Assembly: GCA_964554795.1 (NCBI GenBank)
Contig: CAZKQB010000001.1
Location: forward strand, 134,584-198,583
Direction: 5' to 3'
DNA length: 64,000 nt
Source: SFHK01 sp964554795
GTDB taxonomy: Bacteria > Bacillota > Clostridia > Christensenellales > Aristaeellaceae
Positions 43,452-52,584 of this stretch are shown piece after piece. Every line of letters starts with the position of its first letter. Within the stretch, counting starts at the first letter, position 1. The notes under the pieces are model-generated. The model saw nothing but the letters and a program-made list of their open reading frames with translations, had not been told where the DNA came from and ran no database searches. The position numbers and the translations under genes are program-made.

Positions 43452-44994
43452 GGTGTTCGCCTCCCCCTGCCATCATGAGACCCAGCTGCTTTTCGTTTGT
43501 TTCCTTACCCGGCGCAGAATAGACGATTTTTCCCTCGAAAATAACGTCTATGCGATCGGACAGGCTCATAATTTCGTCCAGTTCAAAGGAAACAAGCAGA
43601 ACAGCCTTGCCTTTATTGCGCTGATCCACGATGTATCGATGCACATACTCAATTGCTCCGACATCCAGCCCTCGCGTGGGATTCACCGCAATCAGCAAAT
43701 CCTTATCATTGGTAACCTCGCGGGCAATGATGACCTTCTGCTGATTGCCGCCGGAAAGAGAGCCTGCTGGATGCGTCTCAGAGCCGCGCGGACGAATGTC
43801 AAACTTCTCAAGCAGCTCGGTCGCGTGGGCATGAATCGCCTTGCGGTTCAATGTGCCGAGGAAGGAATACGGACGGGATGAAATGTTTTGAAGAAGAAGA
43901 TTATCCTCTACCGAAAAATCCAGCACCAGACCGTGCTTCTGTCGGTCGGCAGGGATAGAGGAGATGCCCAAATCGTACAGATACCGGGGCGATTTGTTGT
44001 AAGCATTATGACCATTCATGGTAATGGAGCCATGTGTAGCCTTCTTAAGGCCGGTCAGAATTTCGACCAGCTCCGTCTGGCCATTTCCGTCGATGCCAGC
44101 TATGCCTACGATTTCGCCGCGATGCACGTCAATCGACAGACCACGCAGCACCTCTACCTTACGGTAGTCGTGAGCATGCAGATCTCGAACAGACAGAACC
44201 GTTTCTCCGGGCTGAATGGGTGCTTTATCGACAGTGAACTCCACGTTGCGTCCGACCATCATGCTGGCCAGATCGTGCTCGGTGACATCACTTACATTCA
44301 CAGTTGAAATGTACTTTCCCTGACGGATGATGGTACATTTATCGGCGCAGTCCTTGATTTCCTTTAGCTTATGCGTAATCAGAATTACGCTCTTTCCCTC
44401 GCGGGTAAGATTGCGCATAATTTCCGCCAGCTCCAGGATTTCCTGAGGCGTGAGGGAACTGGTCGGCTCGTCAAGAATCAGAATATCAGCGCCGCGGTAG
44501 AGTACCTTCAGGATTTCCACACGCTGCTGCATGCCGACGGAAATATCCTCGATTTTGGCATCCGGATCGACATTCAGGCCATAGCGCTTAGAGATTTCCA
44601 CCACGCGCTTGCGCGCACTGGCAATGTCGAGATGCACACCGCATTTTACGGGCTCGAGGCCGAGAATGATGTTTTCGGTAACGGTGAACGGCTGAACCAG
44701 CATGAAGTGCTGATGAACCATGCCAATACCCAGTTCAATGGCTCGATTGGGCGAATCAATGTGCGCCTTTTTGCCGTTTATAAGGATTTCGCCCTGCGTG
44801 GGCTGATAGAGGCCATAGAGGATATTCATCAGCGTGGACTTGCCCGCACCGTTCTCGCCGAGAATTGCATGGATTTCACCCTTGTTCACGGTGAGATTGA
44901 TTCCATCATTAGCCTTAAATGAGCCAAACATCTTTACGATGCCGCGCATCTCAACCGCCGCAGAAATCTGTTTTTCATTGCCTTCCGAATTCAA
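43441..44994 (-). CDS. nucleoside ABC transporter ATP-binding protein (NupO/YufO-like, two ATPase domains)
   Basis: This protein of about 517 residues has two fused nucleotide-binding domains. The first has Walker A GENGAGKST, the signature-like ISVGMQQRVEI and Walker B LILDEPTSSLTPQE. The second has a weak Walker A (GIDGNGQTE), signature LSGGNQQKVIIARE and a relaxed Walker B (AVNPTRGLDVGA), the normal pattern of RbsA/YufO ATPases. A TTG at 44994 is preferred because GAGGTG precedes it by about 9 nt; an ATG at 45012 would lie on that site and has none upstream. It drives import through the two permeases that follow. Confidence 0.88.
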   Translation of the reverse strand: MNSEGNEKQISAAVEMRGIVKMFGSFKANDGINLTVNKGEIHAILGENGAGKSTLMNILYGLYQPTQGEILINGKKAHIDSPNRAIELGIGMVHQHFMLVQPFTVTENIILGLEPVKCGVHLDIASARKRVVEISKRYGLNVDPDAKIEDISVGMQQRVEILKVLYRGADILILDEPTSSLTPQEILELAEIMRNLTREGKSVILITHKLKEIKDCADKCTIIRQGKYISTVNVSDVTEHDLASMMVGRNVEFTVDKAPIQPGETVLSVRDLHAHDYRKVEVLRGLSIDVHRGEIVGIAGIDGNGQTELVEILTGLKKATHGSITMNGHNAYNKSPRYLYDLGISSIPADRQKHGLVLDFSVEDNLLLQNISSRPYSFLGTLNRKAIHAHATELLEKFDIRPRGSETHPAGSLSGGNQQKVIIAREVTNDKDLLIAVNPTRGLDVGAIEYVHRYIVDQRNKGKAVLLVSFELDEIMSLSDRIDVIFEGKIVYSAPGKETNEKQLGLMMAGGGEHHVG

Positions 44995-45050
44995 ACGAGT
45001 TGCACCTCGCATTCATTGGGTTTTTGAAGGAGGGGGGATCGCTTTGCCAG

Positions 45051-45083
45051 AAAAATCCCTGCCCGCCTGGCGAGCAGGGATTT
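45051..45083 (-). terminator. terminator or attenuator between the binding-protein and ATPase genes
   Basis: Perfect 10-bp stem AAATCCCTGC/GCAGGGATTT with 11-nt loop, followed on the minus strand by five T residues. It lies 12 nt after the binding-protein stop and before the ATPase gene, a common device for making more binding protein than transporter. Confidence 0.8.
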
Positions 45084-45094
45084 GCGAAAATCAA

Positions 45095-46102
45095 TTAGTT
45101 GAAGGGATACGCATCCGCGCCATAGATGGCTGCGAAGTCTTCGACGGTAGCGGGAACGACGATCTCGCCGGAGATGATCTTCGCCTTGGCTTCCTCGACC
45201 TTGGCGAGGACGTCGGCGTCAATCAGCGTGGTGGTCTCGGCAATGTCAACACCGCCGGAGACGATGTCGTACATGGCTTCACCAGCCTCGAGAGTACCCT
45301 CGGTCAGAGCCTTGCACAGGTTGTAAACGCCGTTGTCAACGCGCTTCACAGCACTGGTCAGAACGGCTTCGGGAGCCAGATAGTTCTGATCCTGATCAAC
45401 GCCGATAGCGAACTTGCCCTGCTCGGCAGCCGCTTCGATAACGCCCATGCCCGTGCCGCCAGCTGCGTGGTACACGATGTCCGCGCCCTGAGCGTACATG
45501 TTGATGGTGGCAGCCTTGCCACCAGCCGCGTCGCCGTAGCTGTTGGCGTTATAGGCCTGAATGTTGCAATCGGGGTTCGCAGCCTTGACGCCAGCGTAGT
45601 AGCCGATGCCAAAGGTGTTCATCAGCGGGGAAACCATGCCGATGACGAAGCCGACGTTGTTGGTCTTGGTCATGTAGCCGGCAACCAGGCCGACAAGGTA
45701 GGAGCACTGCTCGGTGGCAAAGTTCACGCCCGTGCAGTTGGCGGCGACAGAGCCGTTATCAATGATGGCGTACTTCTGCTCCGGATGCGCATTGCAGGCT
45801 TCCGTCAGAGCGTCGGCCATCATCCAGCCGATGCAGATGATCAGGTCGTTGCCTTCGTCATAGAGGGTTTCGAGGTTGGTGGCGTAGTCGGCCTCGGTGA
45901 CGGATTCGAGATAGGAAACCTCGACACCCAGCTCTTCCTTGGCGCGCTGCAGACCCTGCCAGGCCAGAGCATTGAAGGACTGGTCGTTAATTCCGCCAGT
46001 GTCGGTGACCATGGCAACCTTGAAGTTCTCGGCAGAAGCCGGAACGGTCGCAAGGCCAAGAGCGAGAACGAGGGCCAGCGCGAAGCACAGGAACTTTTTC
46101 AT
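45095..46102 (-). CDS. BMP family nucleoside-binding protein
   Basis: This 335-residue substrate-binding protein of the PnrA/BMP family has the landmarks VAMVTDTGGINDQSFN near the mature start, DLIICIGWMMADAL, YLVGLVAGYMTKTNNVGFVIGM, GADIVYHAAGGTGMGVIEAA and GVDQDQNYLAPEAVLTSAVKRVD. It has a signal peptide cleaved after ASA, with no lipobox cysteine, which is unusual for a Gram-positive binding protein. First gene of the nucleoside importer operon. ATG 46102 follows a GGAGG site, and a promoter lies at 46142-46170. Confidence 0.9.
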   Translation of the reverse strand: MKKFLCFALALVLALGLATVPASAENFKVAMVTDTGGINDQSFNALAWQGLQRAKEELGVEVSYLESVTEADYATNLETLYDEGNDLIICIGWMMADALTEACNAHPEQKYAIIDNGSVAANCTGVNFATEQCSYLVGLVAGYMTKTNNVGFVIGMVSPLMNTFGIGYYAGVKAANPDCNIQAYNANSYGDAAGGKAATINMYAQGADIVYHAAGGTGMGVIEAAAEQGKFAIGVDQDQNYLAPEAVLTSAVKRVDNGVYNLCKALTEGTLEAGEAMYDIVSGGVDIAETTTLIDADVLAKVEEAKAKIISGEIVVPATVEDFAAIYGADAYPFN

Positions 46103-46141
46103 GGGATAGCCTCCTTAAAGAATGATAAAAGAACCATGTAT

Positions 46142-46170
46142 ATAATAACCCCTTTTCAATGGAATTGCAA
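46142..46170 (-). promoter_or_regulatory. sigma-A promoter of the nucleoside importer operon
   Basis: On the minus strand TTGCAA (46170-46165) and TATTAT (46147-46142) are separated by 17 nt, about 40 nt before the binding-protein start. Confidence 0.75.
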
Positions 46171-46341
46171 GTGAAAATTGCGGTTTTTCGCGCCAATTCT
46201 CGCGTTATTCTGCTCGGAACTCAAATACTCGCTCGCTGCTTCCATGTGTATGTTAAATATGATTACACACACTCGAAAACGTGAACGCGCAATTCTATCT
46301 GTGTTATAATGAGGCATCCGATGAAAGAGGAGTGGATGTTC

Positions 46342-46773
46342 ATGAAAAAGCTCTTAAACGAGTTCAGGGCCTTCGCATTCAAGGGAAACGTGGTCGATCT
46401 TGCCGTCGGCATGATGATCGGTAGCGCTTTCACTGCCATCGTCACCGCACTTGTCAACAGCATTCTGATGCCGCTGATTTCGCTGATCACCGGCAAGGTG
46501 AGCTTTGAACAGATGAAGTGGGTCATCGGTCAGACGGAGATTCCCTATGGCGCATTCCTGCAGGCCGTTTTCAACTTTCTTGCCGTGGCCGTGTGCATCT
46601 TCTTCTTGGTAAAGCTGATCAATCGTCTGACGGCACTCGGAAAAAAGAAGGAAGCAGCAGAAGCGCCAAAGGAGCCCGCGCGCCTTTGTCCCTTCTGCTT
46701 TAGTGAAATTCATAAGGATGCGACCCGCTGCCCGCACTGCACCAGCGAGCTGCCCGTCGATCCCAAGCACTGA
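46342..46773 (+). CDS. mscL: large-conductance mechanosensitive channel MscL with zinc-ribbon tail
   Basis: This 143-residue channel protein opens under membrane tension during osmotic downshock. The N-terminal helix and pore segment are typical (FRAFAFKGNVVDLAVGMMIGSAFTAIVTALVNS), and the second helix lies at about 76-98. The C-terminal 25 residues are a CPFC...CPHC zinc ribbon after a charged Lys/Ala linker. ATG 46342 follows GAGGAG by 9 nt. A TATAAT lies at 46305. A terminator follows at 46786-46826. Such zinc-ribbon tails occur in some clostridial MscL proteins. Confidence 0.93.
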   Translation: MKKLLNEFRAFAFKGNVVDLAVGMMIGSAFTAIVTALVNSILMPLISLITGKVSFEQMKWVIGQTEIPYGAFLQAVFNFLAVAVCIFFLVKLINRLTALGKKKEAAEAPKEPARLCPFCFSEIHKDATRCPHCTSELPVDPKH

Positions 46774-46785
46774 GCTTTCTGCATT

Positions 46786-46826
46786 GCCGGCATTTCCGCA
46801 GCTTCTTCGGGCATGCCGGCTTTTTT
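46786..46826 (+). terminator. intrinsic terminator of mscL
   Basis: Stem GCCGGCAT/ATGCCGGC followed by TTTTTT, 13 nt after the mscL stop. Confidence 0.85.
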
Positions 46827-46872
46827 ATCGCATCCCGCGCATGCAACGAATCAATTGGTGGGAGGAATGACG

Positions 46873-48780
46873 ATGTACCGTATTTCTGTTCCGGTTACCA
46901 ACTGGTTTTCCAACCGCACACTTGACCGCGAGGCGACGCTTGCAGAACTTCGAAGGGTTGGCGCTACGAGAGTATGGCTTTGCTCTGCGCGCGGCATTGA
47001 AGATGAGTCTCGTCTTGCAGAGGAGGAGCGGTGTCTGATCGAAAACCGCATTTTATTTGAGCAGAATGGTCTTGAGGTCGGCGTGTGGATCAGCTCTCTG
47101 GGACACGGCGGCGCGCTGATTCAGGATGATTCAGACGCGCTCAGAAACGCCGGGAAGTATCGCCGCATGGTCGGCATGAATGGCACTACGTGTGACGACA
47201 CCTTCTGTCCATCGGATGAAGCCTTCGTGCGTGACTATACCAACTGGGTGGGGCGCATTGCAGCTACCGGCGCGAAGCTGATTATGCTGGATGACGACTA
47301 TCGCCTGTGTGTACGTTCAAGCGGCAATGGCTGCTGCTGCGACTATCATATGAAGGAATACGAAAAGCGCATCGGACGACATGTAGAGCGTTCAAAGCTG
47401 AAATCGCTCATTTTCAGTGGCCAAGCCTGCCGGGAACGCGACGAATGGCTGAACATGGGAAACGACGCATTGACGGAGCTTGCGCGGACGTTGCGTCGCC
47501 GCGTGGACGAGGTAAATCCCTCCGTGCGTCTTGGCATCAGCTCCGTGCTCTCCACATGGGATGTGGACGGCGTGGACGCACTGGCGCTTTCTCGCGTATT
47601 TGCCGGAGGGACGCGTCCGTTTCTGCGATTGTCTGGTGCGCCGTACTGGAAGGCACGCGGCTTTCAGAGCGTAGGGCTGGGCCCGTTGATCGAAATTAAC
47701 CGCATGGAACTTTCTTTCCTGAAGGATGTGGACATCGAGCTATTTACAGAGGGCGATACCTATCCGCGCCAGCGCTTTGCTACGCCTGCCAGTTATTTGG
47801 AGGTGTTCGATCAAGCGCTGCGCACAGACGATCGTGCAGATGGTATTCTGCGCTATACGATCGACTATACCTCCTCGCCCCGCTACGAGCGCGGCTATGC
47901 AGACGCCATGCAGCGCAGCGCGCCTGTATACAGCTGGCTGCAGGCACACATGCGTGGCGGCGTTTTTGAGGGAACCAACGTTCTGTGTCAGCCGCATCGC
48001 CTCCGCGCAGCCGATCTGCCTTCGGATATCGGCTTGGACGAGATCGTCAGCCGCTTCTTCTTTTCATCCGCGCAGCGGCTTTTGTGTGACAACAGCCTTC
48101 CAATTACCTACAATGACCGCGGTCCACATATAGTCCTCGGCGAAAATGGCAAATACGTCACGGATAGGCAGCTTTTCGAGGGTGCAGTCATTGACATGGA
48201 CGCCGCACGCTTTCTGATGAGGCGTGGGGTAGACGTGGGCATTGAGCGAATGTCCGAGGAACGGGAGCAGGGTGGGGAAGAGCACTTCGAAGCCGACGAT
48301 GAGTATGTCGCAACAACCGGTGCGCCGCGCTTTTGCGATATCACCCCGAAGTCGGGCGCGCGCGTGCTTTCCCGGATAGCTGGGCAGCCGTCCTGCTTCC
48401 TGTATGAAAACGCGCTCGGACAGCGCTTTGCCGTTTATGCATTTGACATGTGGCGGGCACTGAGCCGCTGGGGAATGACGCGCGGATACTGCCGTCAGCG
48501 ACAGCTCATTCAGGCGCTCGAATGGGTCGGGCGTAGGCCGCTGCCCGCAGTTTGTCCCGGCCATCCTGATCTGTATCTGCTCGTCAAACGGACGGAGGAG
48601 GGGCTTGCCGTCGGCATGTGGAATCTGTCGGACGATTTCGTAATCGATCCGGCGGTAACGATGGGGGAGGGCTGTTCCGTCTCGGAGACCTTCGGCTGCG
48701 AAGCCATGCTAAACGGTCACACAGTCTGCCTGAAGGCGGAAATTGCGCCGTATAGCTTCGTCGGCTTCGTCGTACACTGA
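46873..48780 (+). CDS. putative TIM-barrel glycoside hydrolase-like protein
   Basis: This 635-residue cytoplasmic protein (no signal peptide) begins with a barrel-like half (YRISVPVTNWFSNRTL, ATRVWLCSARG, LEVGVWISSLGHGG, GAKLIMLDDDYRL, VRLGISSVLSTWD, IELFTEGDTYPRQRFATPASY) and ends with a beta-rich part (LYLLVKRTEEGLAVGMWNLSDDF). The E in TEGD and the D in LDDDYR sit where acid/base residues lie in GH42- or GH-A-like barrels, but no exact family is assigned. Start 46873 has GGGAGGA upstream. An MFS transporter follows 39 bp later, so the pair may take in and handle an oligosaccharide. Confidence 0.6.
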   Translation: MYRISVPVTNWFSNRTLDREATLAELRRVGATRVWLCSARGIEDESRLAEEERCLIENRILFEQNGLEVGVWISSLGHGGALIQDDSDALRNAGKYRRMVGMNGTTCDDTFCPSDEAFVRDYTNWVGRIAATGAKLIMLDDDYRLCVRSSGNGCCCDYHMKEYEKRIGRHVERSKLKSLIFSGQACRERDEWLNMGNDALTELARTLRRRVDEVNPSVRLGISSVLSTWDVDGVDALALSRVFAGGTRPFLRLSGAPYWKARGFQSVGLGPLIEINRMELSFLKDVDIELFTEGDTYPRQRFATPASYLEVFDQALRTDDRADGILRYTIDYTSSPRYERGYADAMQRSAPVYSWLQAHMRGGVFEGTNVLCQPHRLRAADLPSDIGLDEIVSRFFFSSAQRLLCDNSLPITYNDRGPHIVLGENGKYVTDRQLFEGAVIDMDAARFLMRRGVDVGIERMSEEREQGGEEHFEADDEYVATTGAPRFCDITPKSGARVLSRIAGQPSCFLYENALGQRFAVYAFDMWRALSRWGMTRGYCRQRQLIQALEWVGRRPLPAVCPGHPDLYLLVKRTEEGLAVGMWNLSDDFVIDPAVTMGEGCSVSETFGCEAMLNGHTVCLKAEIAPYSFVGFVVH

Positions 48781-48819
48781 TGCGCACGGCACGGAAATGA
48801 CGCACGGGAGGCGATGAGG

Positions 48820-50214
48820 ATGCATCACCATTCGAGCTTTCGCGAACAGAAGGCTGCGTTTTTTGACATCTTTAATTTGAAGGATGACCACGCAAAGGGA
48901 CGCCTGATCAGCTTGGGAAGCTCGCTAATCACGTCCATATACAATGTGTTCATTACCGGCATTTTCTACACCGGCTTCCTGTCGATGTATGAAATTTCAA
49001 TCACCGGCGTGGGCATTATTTCCTTTATACCGTACATTGCCAGCTGCGTCAGCGTGTTTTCAGGCATGCTTCTGGAACGCATCCCGCGGCGCAAGCCTTG
49101 GCTGCTCGCATCAAAAATCGTGTTCTACGCGCTGTACATACTGGCAACGACGCTGATGCCGCAGTTTGTGGCGGATCCGCAGCAGCGGCTATGGTGGTTT
49201 ATCGGCATTCTGTTCGTCGCCTATGCAGAATACGCATTGTTCAGTCCGGGCATTACGCAATGGTTCTACGTCTTTTATCCGCAGGACAACGAACGGCGCA
49301 CGCGCTATATCGTGCTCAATCAGGTATTTTCCTCGGTCATGTCCAGTGCGATTCTGCTGTTAAGCGGTTTACTTGCCGACGCCGTGGCCGATTCGCCACA
49401 TCAGGCGCAGCTGATTCTGGGTTGCCGCTATTTCGCGTTTTTTCTGGTCCTGATCGACGTAAGTATGCAGGCATGCGCACGCGAATACCCAAGTGAAACG
49501 CATGAGAAAATCCGCTTTTCGCAGGTATTCACGCTACCCTTCCGCTACCGCAAGTTCCTGCTTTGCATGGTTCTGATGTTCATATGGAATTACGTTTCCA
49601 ACCTAAACAACGGTTTGTGGGCGTATCACCTTTTGAACCACATGCATTTTTCCTATACGCTGATCAATGCCATGTCGGTTCTGTACACGGTGATTCTGAT
49701 TTTCACAAACACATTCTGGAAGCGGGTTCTGCATCGGTATTCATGGATCAAGACCTTTGGAATTGCCTGTCTTTTGTTTGTGCCGACGGAATTCATCTTC
49801 TTTTTCATGACGAAAAAGACATCCTTCCTGTACGTGCCGGTATCCATTTGGCAGAATTTGCTTTCGGTGGGGCTGAATCTTTCCTACGCCAATGTGCTGT
49901 ATATGAACCTGCCGGAAGAGAACTCTACAACACACATTGCGTTTTACTCCATTGGCGTCAACCTATTTGCCTTTCTCGGGCTGATGACAGGAACGCTGGT
50001 TAGCTCGATCACGGGCGATACGCCAATGCAGCTGATGGGAATGGATGTATACGCCGTTCAGTTTACCACGCTGATGCGCGGCGTGTCACTGTTTGCTATC
50101 GGCTGGTTCTGCCTGAAGAAGTGGCGGCTCCTTACCCGCGACGTGGATATTGCCGAGATCGAAACGATGGATCGGCAGGCACGAGCAAACAGCCGTGCGG
50201 GAAAGCGATTCTGA
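48820..50214 (+). CDS. MFS-type transporter
   Basis: This protein of about 464 residues has 12 predicted helices and weak major-facilitator features, such as GMLLERIPRRKPWLL after helix 2-3 and a long central loop (CAREYPSETHEKIRFSQVFTLPFRYRK). The second start codon at 48820 is preferred because GGGAGG lies 8 nt upstream. The order with the glycoside hydrolase-like gene suggests sugar or glycoside transport. The convergent minus-strand gene after it is separated by a hairpin at 50231. Confidence 0.75.
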   Translation: MHHHSSFREQKAAFFDIFNLKDDHAKGRLISLGSSLITSIYNVFITGIFYTGFLSMYEISITGVGIISFIPYIASCVSVFSGMLLERIPRRKPWLLASKIVFYALYILATTLMPQFVADPQQRLWWFIGILFVAYAEYALFSPGITQWFYVFYPQDNERRTRYIVLNQVFSSVMSSAILLLSGLLADAVADSPHQAQLILGCRYFAFFLVLIDVSMQACAREYPSETHEKIRFSQVFTLPFRYRKFLLCMVLMFIWNYVSNLNNGLWAYHLLNHMHFSYTLINAMSVLYTVILIFTNTFWKRVLHRYSWIKTFGIACLLFVPTEFIFFFMTKKTSFLYVPVSIWQNLLSVGLNLSYANVLYMNLPEENSTTHIAFYSIGVNLFAFLGLMTGTLVSSITGDTPMQLMGMDVYAVQFTTLMRGVSLFAIGWFCLKKWRLLTRDVDIAEIETMDRQARANSRAGKRF

Positions 50215-50230
50215 AGAATCACAAAACACC

Positions 50231-50267
50231 GCGCTTCCTCCCGTTTCCATTCACGGGCAGGAAGCGC
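50231..50267. terminator. hairpin between convergent genes
   Basis: A stem of GCGCTTCCT/AGGAAGCGC extended by CCCGT/ACGGG with a one-base bulge lies between the MFS gene and the Cys-rich gene. On the minus strand it is followed by GGTGTTTTG, so it best fits termination of the Cys-rich gene. Confidence 0.6.
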
Positions 50268-50286
50268 GGCGCATCTTCGAGGAATG

Positions 50287-50487
50287 CTATTCCGGAAGCT
50301 CGACCTTGTCTCTGTCGTCAATCTCCACGCCGTCGATATGAATGGCTCGATACTCTGCGCCGTCTGATTTAAGACACTTCATGCAGTTGTCGCAAAGCTT
50401 GTTCGGAGCGAGATCACAGCGGTCGCATTCGCCGCAGTTGGTACACGCTTTGGTTTCGTCCAGCACGCACATGCGCTTGTCACTCAT
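50287..50487 (-). CDS. 66-residue Cys-rich protein
   Basis: This small acidic protein has eight or more cysteines in the pattern C..CTNCGECDRC..CDNCMKC (about residues 7-38), followed by an acidic tail (IDGVEIDDRDKVELPE). The spacing could bind iron-sulfur or zinc. ATG 50487 has GGAGGG upstream, and a TATAAT (50516-50511) with TTGCCT 17 nt before it marks a promoter. The protein looks like a small metal-binding or redox protein; no family named. Confidence 0.7.
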   Translation of the reverse strand: MSDKRMCVLDETKACTNCGECDRCDLAPNKLCDNCMKCLKSDGAEYRAIHIDGVEIDDRDKVELPE

Positions 50488-50510
50488 CGGTATCCCTCCA
50501 AATCGAAAGT

Positions 50511-50539
50511 ATTATACCGCCAGATGCAGCAAAAGGCAA
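50511..50539 (-). promoter_or_regulatory. promoter of the Cys-rich gene
   Basis: On the minus strand TTGCCT (50539-50534), 17-nt spacer and TATAAT (50516-50511), 24 nt before the start codon. Confidence 0.7.
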
Positions 50540-50564
50540 GAGCTGCAGACAAAAAGGAGCTCCA

Positions 50565-51170
50565 ATGAAAGAAGAAAAACGTTGTCCATGGTGCCTGTCC
50601 AGTCCGGGAATGATTCGCTATCATGATGAGGAATGGGGGACGCGCCAATGCCACGATGACCGGGCACTGTTTGAGCTTCTAACGCTTGAAATGATGCAGT
50701 GCGGCCTTTCGTGGTCGACCGTGCTCGCGAAACGGGAGGCCATGCGCATCGCATTTGACAATTTCGCCCCTGCTGTCCTTGCCGCTTATTCAGAAGAACG
50801 GCTTTCCGCGCTGATGCAGGCGCCGGGAATCATCCATTCCGCGCGAAAGCTTTCAGGTATGGTTCGAAACGCGCGATGCTTCGTCCGCATTCAATCGCGC
50901 GAGGGCTCCTTTGACCGCTGGTTCTGGTCATTTACAAAGGGGCAGAGTGTGCGTTATCCGGCCCATAGCGCTGCTCCCGCAGCGAAAACCGCGCTGTCCG
51001 AGCGGATCAGCGCGGCGTTCAGGGAGGAGGGCTTTTCATTTGCAGGGCCCGTCGTCATATACAGCTTCATGCAGGCGACCGGCATGGTAAACGACCACTT
51101 GCCGGATTGCTTCGTTTCGGGTCACCTTCCCGCCATCGAAATCGAGGATCAGAATGCCCTCCTGCGGTGA
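50565..51170 (+). CDS. tag: DNA-3-methyladenine glycosylase I
   Basis: This 201-residue base-excision enzyme removes 3-methyladenine from alkylated DNA. The zinc ligands of Tag are all in place: C7, H20 (RYHDEEWG), H178 and C182 (VNDHLPDC). The family motif CGLSW is at 46-50 and GPVVIYSFMQATGMVNDH follows. Length and start (AAAAGGAG upstream) are normal. The last 22 bp overlap the 3' end of the convergent MATE gene. Confidence 0.95.
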   Translation: MKEEKRCPWCLSSPGMIRYHDEEWGTRQCHDDRALFELLTLEMMQCGLSWSTVLAKREAMRIAFDNFAPAVLAAYSEERLSALMQAPGIIHSARKLSGMVRNARCFVRIQSREGSFDRWFWSFTKGQSVRYPAHSAAPAAKTALSERISAAFREEGFSFAGPVVIYSFMQATGMVNDHLPDCFVSGHLPAIEIEDQNALLR

Positions 51171-52564
51171 GCATGCTTCTCGCGGAAGGCGGGCAGCGCT
51201 GCCTGACCCTGCGGGGTAACGGGCTTGATCCATTTACCTGAATACAAATGCCGGTGCATCAGTACAAAGCGAATCGGTTCGTCGATATAGCAGCAGGCAA
51301 AGATGAGCAGGAACGGCGAACGCCACACGCGCCCAGTCAAATATACCATCGGCAGCACCATAGCATACATGAACACGATTTCGAGAATCGTGCCATACGC
51401 AGCGTCGCCGGCGGCGCGGAAGGTATCATTCTGCGTCCAATTACACATGCGCACTGTCGCCGCAACGCAGTACACGATCAGCATACCGTTTCCGATCGAC
51501 AGCGATTCGCCGGACAGACTCATAGCCCTCAGAACCGGCTCGTTCACAACCAGAAGAAGAAGGCATACCATCAGGATGAAGCTTCCGCAGAGATACACCA
51601 GACGCCATGCGCGCTCATAGGCTTCGTCCAGCCGACCTGCACCGATTCCATTGCCCACAAGGACGGCCGACGCATTGGAGAAGCCTGCGAAGAAGCCGAT
51701 TACAAGCCCTTCCAATGTGCGGAACACGGCCGTGGCCGCAATCGCCTGCTCGCTCTGCCGGCCGAGTACCATGTTGATGACCATATTGCCCACGCCGATC
51801 AAAATTTCATTCATAAGAATCGGAAAGCACTTATGGAAATATGACTTCACCGCCGCGCGGTTCCAGTTGAAATGGCGGCGCAGCTTGAAAAGATAGGGAT
51901 GCTTTACAGCTCCAGATAGGATGAGAATCGTAATCACATTTATCGCCGCCGAAATTACCGTTGCCAATGCCGCGCCACGCACACGCATCTCCGGAAATCC
52001 GAGCTTTCCGTGAATCAGCACCCAATTCAGAAACGCGTTCGTCGCCACAGACGCAATCGCGCCGAACATCGGAATGCGTACACGCCGCGTTGAGCGCAGA
52101 AGCGCGCACATTGCCATAGAAAAAATTTGAAGCGGATACGCAAAGCCAACGATGGAAAGATATTCCTCGCCTGGCTTTTGAATAACCGGCTTATCCGTAT
52201 AAATGCGCATGACCATGCCCGGGAAGGCGACGGCAAGCGTCATAAAAATTAGGCCGACAACCATCATACAGCTGAGCGTTAGTCCATAGGCGCGGTTTAC
52301 GCCGTCATCGTCCTTTGCACCGAAATACTGCGACATAAACAGAATGCCGCCGCCGACAAATCCCCAATAGCCGGAGAACATCAGCGACGAGAACTGCGCG
52401 CACAGGCCAACGCCGCCAACCGTTTCCTCTCCAAGGGAGCTAAGCATAATCGTATCAATCATGCTTCCGGTTGTCGTAAGAAGGTTCTGAAGTGCAACCG
52501 GTACGGCAATCGCCGCTACGCTCTTCAGAAACGCGCGCCACGGGAAGGAGGATTTACGGTTCAT
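51149..52564 (-). CDS. MATE family efflux transporter
   Basis: This protein of about 471 residues has 12 helices and MATE landmarks such as AVPVALQNLLTTTGSMIDTIMLSSLGEETVGGVGL at the start and NGIGAGRLDEAYERA in the second half. ATG 52564 is preferred because AAAGGC lies 9 nt upstream. It ends with a basic tail (REKHAHRRRAF) that overlaps the tag gene by 22 bp, end to end. It lies 20 bp after lexA on the same strand, so SOS-linked transcription is conceivable. Confidence 0.88.
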   Translation of the reverse strand: MNRKSSFPWRAFLKSVAAIAVPVALQNLLTTTGSMIDTIMLSSLGEETVGGVGLCAQFSSLMFSGYWGFVGGGILFMSQYFGAKDDDGVNRAYGLTLSCMMVVGLIFMTLAVAFPGMVMRIYTDKPVIQKPGEEYLSIVGFAYPLQIFSMAMCALLRSTRRVRIPMFGAIASVATNAFLNWVLIHGKLGFPEMRVRGAALATVISAAINVITILILSGAVKHPYLFKLRRHFNWNRAAVKSYFHKCFPILMNEILIGVGNMVINMVLGRQSEQAIAATAVFRTLEGLVIGFFAGFSNASAVLVGNGIGAGRLDEAYERAWRLVYLCGSFILMVCLLLLVVNEPVLRAMSLSGESLSIGNGMLIVYCVAATVRMCNWTQNDTFRAAGDAAYGTILEIVFMYAMVLPMVYLTGRVWRSPFLLIFACCYIDEPIRFVLMHRHLYSGKWIKPVTPQGQAALPAFREKHAHRRRAF

Positions 52565-52584
52565 TGGAATCATGCCTTTCTATT

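Noticed and set aside
43441..44994. weak second Walker motifs in the nucleoside ATPase as a sign of damage
   Set aside because: RbsA/YufO-type double ATPases regularly have a relaxed second domain.
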